Part shown: in pieces, positions 50,227 through 60,600 of the stretch
How the letters are laid out: each line of letters starts with the position of its first letter
Numbering within the stretch: position 1 is the first letter of the stretch
NCBI GenBank assembly: GCA_016165875.1
Contig: JABBOT010000004.1
Span: forward strand, 15,067,672 to 15,131,671
Direction: 5' to 3'
Source of the DNA: Acanthopleura granulata
Taxonomy: Eukaryota; Mollusca; Polyplacophora; Chitonida; Chitonidae
Length of the DNA: 64,000 nucleotides
Notes under the pieces: model-generated
Database searches by the model: none
Told to the model about the DNA's origin: nothing
The model's input: the letters and a program-made list of their open reading frames with translations, nothing else
Translations under genes and position numbers: made by a program

Positions 50227-51717
50227 TTAACACTCAGCCGGCTTGTCTACGGTAACTTTAATGTGGCTAAAGATCAAGGCAATAGACTCGAAGCATGGAT
50301 CATAGAAGCAATGTACACACTGTCCAAACATTCTCTGAAATGCTATGAAGTTAATGTGTAAGCAGTGGATAAAAGGAGTGAAGCCCCACACATGACAAAA
50401 TCCAAACGTCGCGAAACAGCAAGCCCAGATAGCGGCCAATGGAATTCCGCAAATCATTGTCAGTATCTTGTAGCAACTGTTGAAGGTGCAGTCAAAACAT
50501 TTGTTGGAGTTCATCCACGTACACTGAAAGCTGTGCATATCATCTGGCTCTCCAAGGACTTCAAAGAAAGTAACCTGAAAAAGCGACGTATACTGTCTGT
50601 GTATGCCAGGGCTTCAGGTAAGATGACTGTAGTATACAACAATGGAATTAGGGTGAACCGTAACTTAATTCTAATGTATTAATTTCTCTAAAGTCACACT
50701 CAAGAATTTTTCACTTATATGACGGCTATCAGGCTCATAGATGGAAGGAATCGAAGTACCAGGGGTGAACCAATTCTCTTCACCAGAACAAACCCCCAGA
50801 CAAGGCCTCAGCCGAAGCAGCGAAAGTTGGATTTAAACATGCGATCTCACTGACCAGGCGCCTGATAGTCAGAGCGAACTAATGCTTTAATCTCCTCAAT
50901 TTGTTTAAAATCTGTTCGTTGGTAAAGAACAGCGCTCTAGCAATTAACTGTTCTTACAGGGAAGTGGCTTTACGATTCAAGAGGGGGCATACCCATAAAG
51001 AGAACCGATATATATATACGTTGCCGAAATGCATGATTTAATTGTAGGCCTATTTGTTTGCGGTTTAATTAACGTCTATTTTAACTTCATCTATCATATA
51101 TCACGACGGTGTTTCTTTGTATATGTCAATCAGAAAAATTAAATTTTAACGCTTTTCTGAGGAGTTGCGATTGGGTTCAAGGCAACGGGCCCGGACCCTA
51201 CCATGTAATGTTAGTGCATTCAAAAGATGCTTAGCTTATCCTTTGAGGTTGAACGTTAAGTCAGAAAGTAAAGGAGATTACCACTTTTAAACTTGATGGT
51301 AAACGACCGCAATCACGACCCATAATGTTCAACTGTTCTTTTTGTCTTCAAAATTTTAGTCAGACAGCATGGATGGGTAAACTTGAATGAAACACCGATT
51401 GCATGGTTTCATACAAGCATCAAGCATATTCCCAAAAAGCAAATCAAATTTATACACACACCAAGGCGTGGCTCACGTTCGAGACATTGATACATTCTTT
51501 TCGGAAACAATCACCGCGCAGGTTTGGTTGCTGCATGGGGGTTGAGGGCAAGTGTTTGTGTGTATGGGGGGGGGGTCGTTCTTACCACTGAGTGAGTGTT
51601 AATAGCGTTGGGATCACGATTCTCTAACTCGGGTTCAAGCATACTCATCTTCGTGGAATCTGTTAAAATCGTCATCACGAGCACGACTGAACCACCAAGA
51701 CCCTGAAACAGACTCAT
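50227..51717 (-). CDS. Cysteine-rich caveolin, divergent (gene J)
   Basis: Exon 2 is 50574-50227 with acceptor ctttttcag and stop TAA. Exon 1 ends at 51586 (donor gtaaga) and carries ENRDPNAINTHSV. Its start is uncertain: ATG 51648 gives 21 codons (MSMLEPELENRDP…), like the other members; ATG 51717 gives 44, adding a hydrophobic stretch (GGSVVLVMTIL). Product 136 or 159 aa. Exon 2 opens VTFFEVLGEPDDMHSFQC, then TWMNSNKCFDC, hairpin ICGIPLAAIWACCFATFGF, and CFYDPCFESIALIFSHIKV, the last closest to canonical caveolins after gene A. Thirteen cysteines in exon 2, one being the last residue. A SINE sits in the intron (50695-50895) and a G9-10 tract lies near 51567. Confidence 0.88.
50695..50895 (-). 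mobile_element. tRNA-derived SINE, minus orientation
   Basis: On the minus strand the head reads ctgactatcaggcgcctggt (A-box region) and gcatgtttaaatccaacttt (B box), and the other end holds the module gccgtcatataagtgaaaaa then ttcttgagtgtgac. So it shares the 3' module with the SINEs at 17537 and 42236. Inside the intron of the gene at 50227-51717. Confidence 0.6.
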
Positions 51718-54700
51718 TATGTGTAGGCCTGTACACGAATGCCTAATTAAAGCTGGGGATACTTACTTCACTGTTCTGCAATGAATTCATCTTCCTATAG
51801 CGAATTATTAATCTAAGAAATACAAATAAAAGTTAAAATTACTTCAACATAGCTCTGCTATAGCTTCAGAAGCTATACGGGTACTAATAAACGTTTAATA
51901 TTCATGCAAAAGAAAAACATTCATGAAACATCCACTGCATTTGCCTAGAACATTCCGTTTACTCACAAAGTCATCATTCATCAGTTTGGAAATAGCTCAC
52001 ACTTTAAACGCAGCCTATTCCCACGACTTTTCCCATGCTTGTCGCAAATGATTCCCTCGGACTTTGCTGGGCTATATAATTTTGCAATATCACAACCCGA
52101 AACTGAATTATACACATTCAAGAAAATGCATTCCACGAAGTCCTGTTTGACGTCGGTCCAATGTTGAAACTTCAATTAAATGATATATAATCGCTATTTG
52201 CTGAATTTGCAGAATAATAAAGAACTCAAAATTTATTCCATCGGAATTGCCGTATGTATTGGCTCACATGCAGTTTTCGATTGCAGTTAAATGCATACAT
52301 ATTGAACAGACTGATATGTGTCATACCACCACGGGTCTTCAAAATACGACTTCCAGGGAAAGTACCACTTGAGGGTCGTGTATATGCGGATTGTAATCTG
52401 TATAGTGCAGAGATGAAAGATTCACACGTAAGGAGTGCCACAGCGTTGCACATGGTCTAAAGCCTATAGGCCTACGATATCAGAATCTAAGTTCTGATTA
52501 TATAGCTATCGCCTGATGTTTCGATGGGTACACTACAGGTCTTCTGTACTCACCAGTTGACGATGACGTTCAAAGATTTCCAGATAGATGGAGAAAGCCC
52601 TTAACGGACTTCGTCAATGTCACCTTGTTTATCGCTGGCGATAGGGATCTTGGTAACGTTGGAACGATCTACGAAGACTGTAAAGCGTATCGCCTGTGAC
52701 GTCATGTGACGTTCTTATGTAGAAGAATGTACAACATGGCGTAAATGGGATACCGACAGAAGTCTGAGTGGGACATGTGACGTAATTTTACGGACGCCGA
52801 AGATTCTACTGCAGCGTCAACAGCGCGACGTCACAATGAGTAGACCAAATACCTTAATTCTTTAACCTTTTCAACCACCTCTGCAACCAACATTTTGAAA
52901 CATTCTGACAGAACTGCAGGGAAATAATTTTCACAGTTTTAAGAACAGTGCATCTTTAAACACACAAACAAATCATTTTTAGGGTCATTTTCATAATCAC
53001 TGTAAGCATAAATTCCACTGAAAAAAGTGCTCTAGCGGTTGAAAATGATGAAGATTTACAGTACGTCATAAATGAAACCGTTCACCACAACATGTTTCAC
53101 GTTGAGTAACAAAAGACTGATCACGCAGAAGTCCTAATTCACTGCAGCCACACTTGTTGGGGGAGGAAAATCCGCTGGTACCCCATTCACTGCATCAACG
53201 TGTGCTGGGAGAGATATTTCTGCCGTACCCTAATTAATGGGCGTTAAATACACCGCACTTACAGACTGTCCGTGTGAAGTTACGTTTAGTGATTATTCAT
53301 ATGGAATGAGTGGTTGACTGAATGGCCTGTAACAACGTGGTTAAAAGTATTTCACTTACATGATGGTGTTCAGTTTCATGGGAAGTGGAAGCCGAAGTGG
53401 CCAGAGTAAAGCAAAGACCATGGCCAGATATCTGTCAGGCCTTTTTTGCCAAAGTGAAATCCAGATTTGAACACGCGATCTTATTAGCCAAGTCCCCACG
53501 CGCTTGTTTGCAACGCTGCGTCAAGCGGACTTGCCATGGCTACTTATTTATTCACTATGAACGTTGTCGTAGATACGTAATTAAATCTTTTATCTACTTT
53601 ACTGGTCGTTAACTCCGTAGTTTTTCACAAATGTTTGATGGCGGTCATCGGGGTAGCCAATGCATGCAAGGTTTGCCATACAGGGCCCCTTTTACAAAAA
53701 AAGTGTAAGTTACGCCAAATCGCCGTGACGACACAGACCTACTGTACAGAGATCGCTATGGTATAGTTAGGGGTACGTTTGACGAAACGTTATATCCTCT
53801 TTGTAAAACGTTCACTGGTACCGTACAAACTACCTGACTTCATGTCGCTGCCGAAACCGGTAAGGAAAGATTCGATAATGCACATTACCCTAAACAGAAA
53901 TTACAGATTAGGACGGTCACTATTGTATCAAAATATGCCGAAATGAACTGAAGTATTTATTCAAAGAGCATAGGCCTAATTACAGCAACTTTCTCTTCCC
54001 CTAAACTTTGTACTAGTTCCCAGACTAATGATCGTATCTTATGATTATTTCAGGATGAACTGCTGATATAAATACACTTTTGAACAGCCGAAGGCTGAGC
54101 AGGTATATGCTCCCATTGTAAGGTGATCGAAGATTTGGTTTTTGAGGCCAAGTGTTGGAATGTTTATCAAATGTTATACAGCACGGGGAACTAAGTGATA
54201 TATTGAGAGCCATCTGAAATTCAAGTGCTATTTTTATATTGGGAGGATGGATACATGTATATGTTATATTGAAAGGTAGATCTAAAGTGTTGAATTGCGA
54301 AGCATACATACAAAGTGCTGTGTCGAAGGAGTTAAACAAATGACACTGCCCAGTACAAAACTAAAAACCTTTGTAAAAGCCAATCTCATGCCTCCTTGGT
54401 AAGGTCGAGGTGTCAACGTGTAGGTCTAACCGACAACGTTTTTCAGCTTTATAATACTAGGAACACTCTCAACTGGTGCACATTCTGTTTATATAGGGCT
54501 ATATGTCACCATCTGAAGGCCTATATACACGGCCCGGGAAAGCTTGTGGAGACTGGCCAGTTGACGCTAGGGGAACAAACTGTTACACGAACAATATTTT
54601 TAATCATTTAATATTTATAAGTATTAACAAACTTGAACAAAATTTATGCCGTTCCACCTTCACTGCGCAATATCCTTTATTTCTGTGGCGTTTTTGTGCA

Positions 54701-54848
54701 TATTTCAGTCATCTGCCTGACACAGGACAAGCTCCACACCTCTCCTGTAATTACATTTGTAACTGAAAACGCAACCTAAAATATCGGCAAAACAATAAAT
54801 AAGAGAAGAATAAAGGCTGACCATTAATTGCAGATGTACAAAATCTAA
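51718..54848. other. Intergenic stretch between the caveolin array and the makorin gene
   Basis: No gene supported. TATA-like strings at about 52070-52080 (ctatataatt) and 52180-52190 could belong to the upstream region of the gene at 50227-51717. A SINE lies at 53340-53535. Confidence 0.4.
53340..53535 (-). mobile_element. tRNA-derived SINE, minus orientation, diverged
   Basis: Minus strand shows ggacttggctaataagatcg followed by cgtgttcaaatctgg (B box) and ends in catcatgtaagtgaaatact, the same 3' module as the SINE at 50695-50895. The open frame on the opposite strand (53385-53612) is a by-product. Confidence 0.55.
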
Positions 54849-54866
54849 TTTATTGAGCAAACTGAA

Positions 54867-54867
<1 letters not shown>

Positions 54868-54900
<33 letters not shown>
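54868..54900. repeat. TA dinucleotide microsatellite
   Basis: A run of TA units interrupted once (atatgtatat). Confidence 0.9.
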
Positions 54901-56903
54901 TTCATTCCTATTATTTGTATATACATAAACATATAACAATTAGGTGAAAATGGCAAACATCTCGAAGGTTATTCACGTAAGTTAATGATGTGTACGGTAC
55001 CAACTACTGGTCCATCCAGTTTCATGCAGTATGTACCTACTGGGGAATTCTGGTGTGATCATCTGAGGAAGACATCTTTGCAACAGTTCTCAATTGCTTA
55101 AGATTTATGGCCATACAGTTTTTATAATTTTGATTTGACTGCAAATTTAAGATAAAGGATCAAGTTCAAAATCAGGATAAAAATGGAAGGTATGTTGGCC
55201 TAAATTACTGTACACCAAAGATGAACTCAAAAGTCTTGTGGAAAAAAAAGGTCCCTTGATTCCTGCCCAAGGCCACAAGATTAACAAAGGCAGCTGACTT
55301 AGTCATTACTAGGAACATTTGCTTTCAAATGAGAACAATGACGGGGAAATGCTTTTGAGCTACTGGCAATTATGAAATCAGTTTCAATCACAACATATCT
55401 TTAAAAACGTTCCTTTCTTTTTCTGATGCGGACTCAAACATTGTTTCCAAGGGAGACAACCCTATGCATTTGTTTTTTTTAACCCTCCTCTGAAATCCTT
55501 CATGAGATCAACATTGAGCACAAACTGTGCAATGGGGTTCAAACTACGTGGAGCAAGTTATCTTTTATCACGCATATACAAAAAAGGTAGGAGGGCTATT
55601 TGAGTGCTTGTTAAGTACATCTGAGAGCAAATCCCATGAACACCACTGACAAAACAGCATGTGTGACAGTCACATGGGCAGTACTTTGGTAATCACTTTG
55701 ACTAGAGTAGAAATTGTAAGGTAACACACATAATCTACCACTTGCAAGGCAGATATTATACTGTTACTAGTTGCCTTGAACTACAGAACGAATGCCAAAA
55801 AACATGTGGAAGAAAAAACCCTATAACCTGGGTCTATGCTCAACATTTCTCCACTTCTTCTGTATATTCAACTGTTTTTAACACACCAGTTTACATCAGC
55901 ATAAGCTGCATGGCGCATGGGAAGAGCTCCCCTTCAATGAACACCCTTTCCAGTATGCCTTCAACAATGCTGAGATTCAGGTTTTATAAGATTCAACACA
56001 ATCATATTCACGGCTATCTTAGGCAAAAGACCATCTTCCTGGGCCAAATAAAATTTCTGCACATGGATTACTCTTTCAAACTTCTCTACCAAATAAGGTT
56101 ATATAGTTCAACACTACCAAGATATTATTTCCCACTAGGTAACATTCCTAATGCCCCACTCACCCAAAATTATTCCCAAACTCGCTGCACTGAATATGAC
56201 AACTGACAATGACTAGCTAAAGCTTAAAAATAAAAATAGAAGCCACCTGTAAACAATAAAAAATCAGTGCATACCTGCATTTTTCTCGCAATCACCTTTG
56301 AGTTCTTTTGAACAATCTTTTTTCTATGTAACCAAAGCACCATCATACAGTTCCTGTATAAATAAATACACAGGTGATATAAATACAAAAAAAAAAGTCC
56401 AAAAAGAATTTACACATCAAAATTCTTACTTTTCAGGTGGGAGATCATTTTACATTCAGAAAATCTTTTGTGCAACATGTACAAAGATAGCAGGGGGAAG
56501 ATGGAGGGAGGAAGGGGGCAGAGAAAATATTTCTCGAGAATTCCAAAAGTATGAACCAGCTAACCAGGAGAATTTATACTACTTTCTGCAATTGCTACTT
56601 TTCAAATTACTTTTGTGGTTAGATATGCCTATGCACATTCAGGCAGCAACTCTGAACCCAAAACATAACAGTATTGAGTCCCCCAAAAGACAGTTATGCA
56701 ATTCAAAGAGACATTCAAATATTTCTTTTTTATTCCATGACCAATTATTTTTCTGCATCACAACAGACAATTAAAAATGTGTATAACTAACCCTGGAAAT
56801 CCTACCTTCCAATGATACCACACATTGAAAACATTGTCTTTGCCATGCCAAACCCTGTGCATCCATTCACCAAAGCAGTGGATTCTACATCTGTCTTCTT
56901 TGC

Positions 56904-56905
<2 letters not shown>

Positions 56906-56970
<65 letters not shown>

Positions 56971-56990
56971 TATATATATACATATATATT
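56906..56990. repeat. Compound (TA)n(CA)n(TA)n microsatellite
   Basis: About 23 TA units, then nine CA units, then further TA units with one cat interruption. Runs of alternating residues in the overlapping open frames are artefacts of it. Confidence 0.95.
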
Positions 56991-57605
56991 TTGATTCTAG
57001 AAATCAACTTCTCAAAACAGTCCATGTTTGCTAGCCATGAAAGCAGACAATCCTACTCACTTTTACGAACAGTGAGGTCCACCACATTGATGCAGAGTCG
57101 CCGTATCAACAGATCACACCTGTCATAGCAGCTTCCAGATATAAACCTCCACAAATAAAGCTATTCTGGACACTCTGGACAAGGTTTTCGAAACTGTATC
57201 ACCCCATCAGGTAAGAAACATAGACGATCTGCATTTCTTATCAAGTATTGCAAATCAAAGTCCACTCTCTTCAAGCAACAAGACGATATCATATAGGGTA
57301 GAAAGCGCTCAAGATTTATAGTAAAGCCATAATCCTAGGACAAACCGATAAAAAAAAAAAGATTAACTCCATTTCAAATTACAGTTCTTCAAACAAGGTG
57401 TATTTTTTTCATTTACATTATCACAGAAAGGAAACTGTTCCAAACACTAGAGTCATAAATGCCGAGTCTAGCTATTCCACATAACCAATGCTTGCCATCT
57501 ACAGAACATGACCCTTAGCCAAACATGACAAAGACCTGAGACTATAACATGAAGTCAAATAGCTACTGGAGATACTTTCGTTGCTGTTGCTATTGATTAA
57601 CTGGA

Positions 57606-60600
57606 TTACCATATGACATCCTCAAAATCACTATCGGATGAATCTCCCAACAAATCTGATGCTGCTAGGGTTAGTATATGGTCCAGCTCGTCTGCTAGTT
57701 GCAATTCCCAAACTACTTGATTTTGATTTTCTTCGAAGAAATCCCAAAGAAGTATATGCTGTAGAAGGTCGAGGTCTCCGTCCGCATTGGCTCGATGTCT
57801 GCGTTGACGTGGCTGTGGCTCTGCTTTACGCCCATCAGGGTAAGCATGGAGGTAAAAGCACTTCTCGTTAAATGGACATTCTCCCCGGCCTTGGTCAAAA
57901 TAGCGACACGGTTTTCCACTTAATAATGAAAAAACAAACAAAACCATATGATTTGTAAAACTTGCAAATACAACAATATCACTAACAGATCATGCCATGT
58001 ATAATTTTGGTCTGTAGGCTCTATTACTGTAGGACATGTATATACACAAAGATTATATATCCAGAAATAGGTCAAAATGAGGATTAATTCCGAAATAAAA
58101 TTCAATTTTGCTTTTAAGCTCCACGCTTCTTTCTCTTTTGCGCTTGCTTCATTGCAAAAAGGTTAAAAACTAAAGTTGTTGTTGGATATGCTGAATAACA
58201 ATTGGGCGACAGGAACGAAATTCTGACTGTAGGTTCTTCTGAATATTAACCTGCCAGGTTAAAGGATAAGCAAGTGACCCTACTGTGCCATAAAATGGCA
58301 ATGTCATTTCGCAAAAGAGAAGTCTCTGTTATTGCAGCAACATAACTCAAAACCTGCATACTGCATCATGGCTACATCTAAATACATGCGCAGCTGTTCA
58401 CAAATAGCTGAGTAATAAGTTATTAGGAATCCTACCTTAAAGCTTTTTTATAGCCATCTATCAGCTTTTCTTTTTCCTCTCGAGATTCAACCCAGTATTT
58501 ACTTGGTGTGACAAAATCAGACACAGTTCGGCATTCAGGGCAGGATCTGTGAAACAAACAACACATTATTACTAGTTCACAAAGATGCTACAATGATGGT
58601 TGATACTGGGCAACGATTTCTGACATGTCAATAACAAACTTCACACTTTTGGTGTCTATTTACCTGATTATTTTGTTTTCAAAGGCTTTGTTGCTGCGCC
58701 ACTTTCTGATGCATGCCAGACAGAAGACATGGTTGCAGTTCGACATGATCCCAAATCGTTGCTCACATGCGGGCTGCTTCTCCAGCACTTTATCCATGCA
58801 AATCCCACAAGACTTATCCTTACTCTGAGCAATGGCAAACGATAATTCCATGTCCTTTTCTAACACCTGCATGCAGTCCTGAGCCAAAATAGAAAGAAAT
58901 ATATAAATCCAATGATAAATGGTCCACTGTAAGAAATAACTAAAATACAACACATCTGAAATGGATTGTATAATGACCATGGCCCACATTTACAAGATGA
59001 CAAGGACTTCAGTTTTTGCTATTTCTTTAATATCCCATTTTTCTTAGATATTTCCACTCACATGTACAATGAAAACCAAATCTGAATTGTAAATTTTTAC
59101 CTTAAGTATGACAAAGAGTATAATTTGTTGTGAACCAAGGTAGCTGTGTTTTCTTTATAGTTCCCAATGAAAAGCAGGATAAACTCATAAATATGTACTG
59201 CCTCCTACTATAAACCCTAAGGGGAGGATTTAAATACACATTCCTGCAGGTTTTGCTCAAAACTATCAAGATCACTTAGAACAACTTAAGAGGAATATTA
59301 AATCTCTGGGACACTTCAGTATAAATAATAAACTATAAACTTGTAAAATTAAACTTTGAAAACTGGCAGTACCACAAAGTCTGCTTCTCAACCAGAGACA
59401 ACCATCCACCCCACCCACAAAGAGAGAACACAAATCTCTCCCCGCATTTACATCTTACATCCATAGCTTAATAGTGATGTTATATTTTATAATATAATAT
59501 TCTTATTTTACCTTAACGTCAAATGAAAACCAGGACATGTACCACCCAACCTTTCCAGTTTTCTCCTTCCCCAACTTAGTAATATACATAGTACAAAACC
59601 ACCTTCTCTGAGAATCTACTTTACCTTAATGTGATTTTGTCTCTGTTCTTGGTCAGTGGGGTGTAGTATGGCCATGCCACAAAGTTCACATAAATCGCCA
59701 TGAGTGTATGCACATTGGTCCCCAAATCGACACTCTCCCTTGGCAGCAAAAGGACACAGCAAGCCTCCGACATCTGCAGCTTCCTGAGAGGTGCCTACAC
59801 TGCAACTCTCACCTCCATCTTCTGTATTTGTTTTGGTTGCATCAGCATAAGTGGACCTCACTGTATTTTCAACAACAACGTAGTTAAACAATACTAGGCC
59901 ATGGGAGCAACAATGCAATTAATATGAGTTCTGGACATATTGGGATAAGATGGGTACAAACCTTAAATACTGGTCTTCGTTAAACTTCTGTGAACATTTC
60001 CAGTTTTTAAAATAAGTAGACAAAAGATAGAGCCTATTTCTAAGGTTGAACTTAAAGGTTTGATCTATCATAGGCAACATTTTTTCCTGATACAAAACTC
60101 TAATATCAATACAGACAAATCTTTCTGCAGTTGAATTAGAGGTGCCTGTGTTTTCTTGCGACTTTCACTTCATCACAAAAAAGAAAAGAGCCATAAAGAG
60201 CTTATACACAGTACCACAGTACAAATCACACAAGTCCTTGGGAGCCCCGATTCATACCTGGTGGTTGGTATGGCTTCCCAGGGACAAACTCTGCAGCTCT
60301 CACCCATAGGTCTGGGTCCTTGTGAGGCAATGAGACAGATGGGGATAAGGGAGAGCTGGGAAGGCTTTCACCAGCTGATCCATGTTTCCTCAAGGTCACC
60401 ATTTTCCCTATTGGTGCAGCAGAGGGTTTATTGATGGGGGCAGGCTTCATTTTCTTGTCGTGACTTCCCTGAGATGACTGTCTGGAGGTTGTGTTATTGG
60501 CTTTTGGTTTGACATGATCATATCTGCAGATAAAAGTAAGACATAACTGTAACTTGGTACACAGATTTGCATAACTTAATCGAAGTGAATGGTTCTAAAA

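Larger units (their letters stand above)
54849..57605 (-). other. Probable 3' UTR / downstream region of the makorin gene
   Basis: Sequence after the makorin stop codon (minus strand). Minus-strand AATAAA signals occur at 56729-56734 and 54849-54854, so the UTR may be 0.9 to 2.8 kb. It includes a long TA/CA microsatellite. The plus-strand open frames at 55742-56206 and 56298-56774 have no recognisable domain. Confidence 0.35.

Noticed and set aside
55742..56774. Two plus-strand open frames of 154 and 158 codons
   Set aside because: They are antisense to the probable makorin 3' UTR, show no recognisable motif and have low-complexity parts.
56758..57034. Open frames rich in alternating IY, HT or YIYI residues
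   Set aside because: Translation of the TA/CA microsatellite at 56906-56990.
57638..57871. Plus-strand frame with [20 protein letters not shown]
   Set aside because: Antisense to the last coding exon of makorin, which is supported by a CCCH finger and correct splicing.
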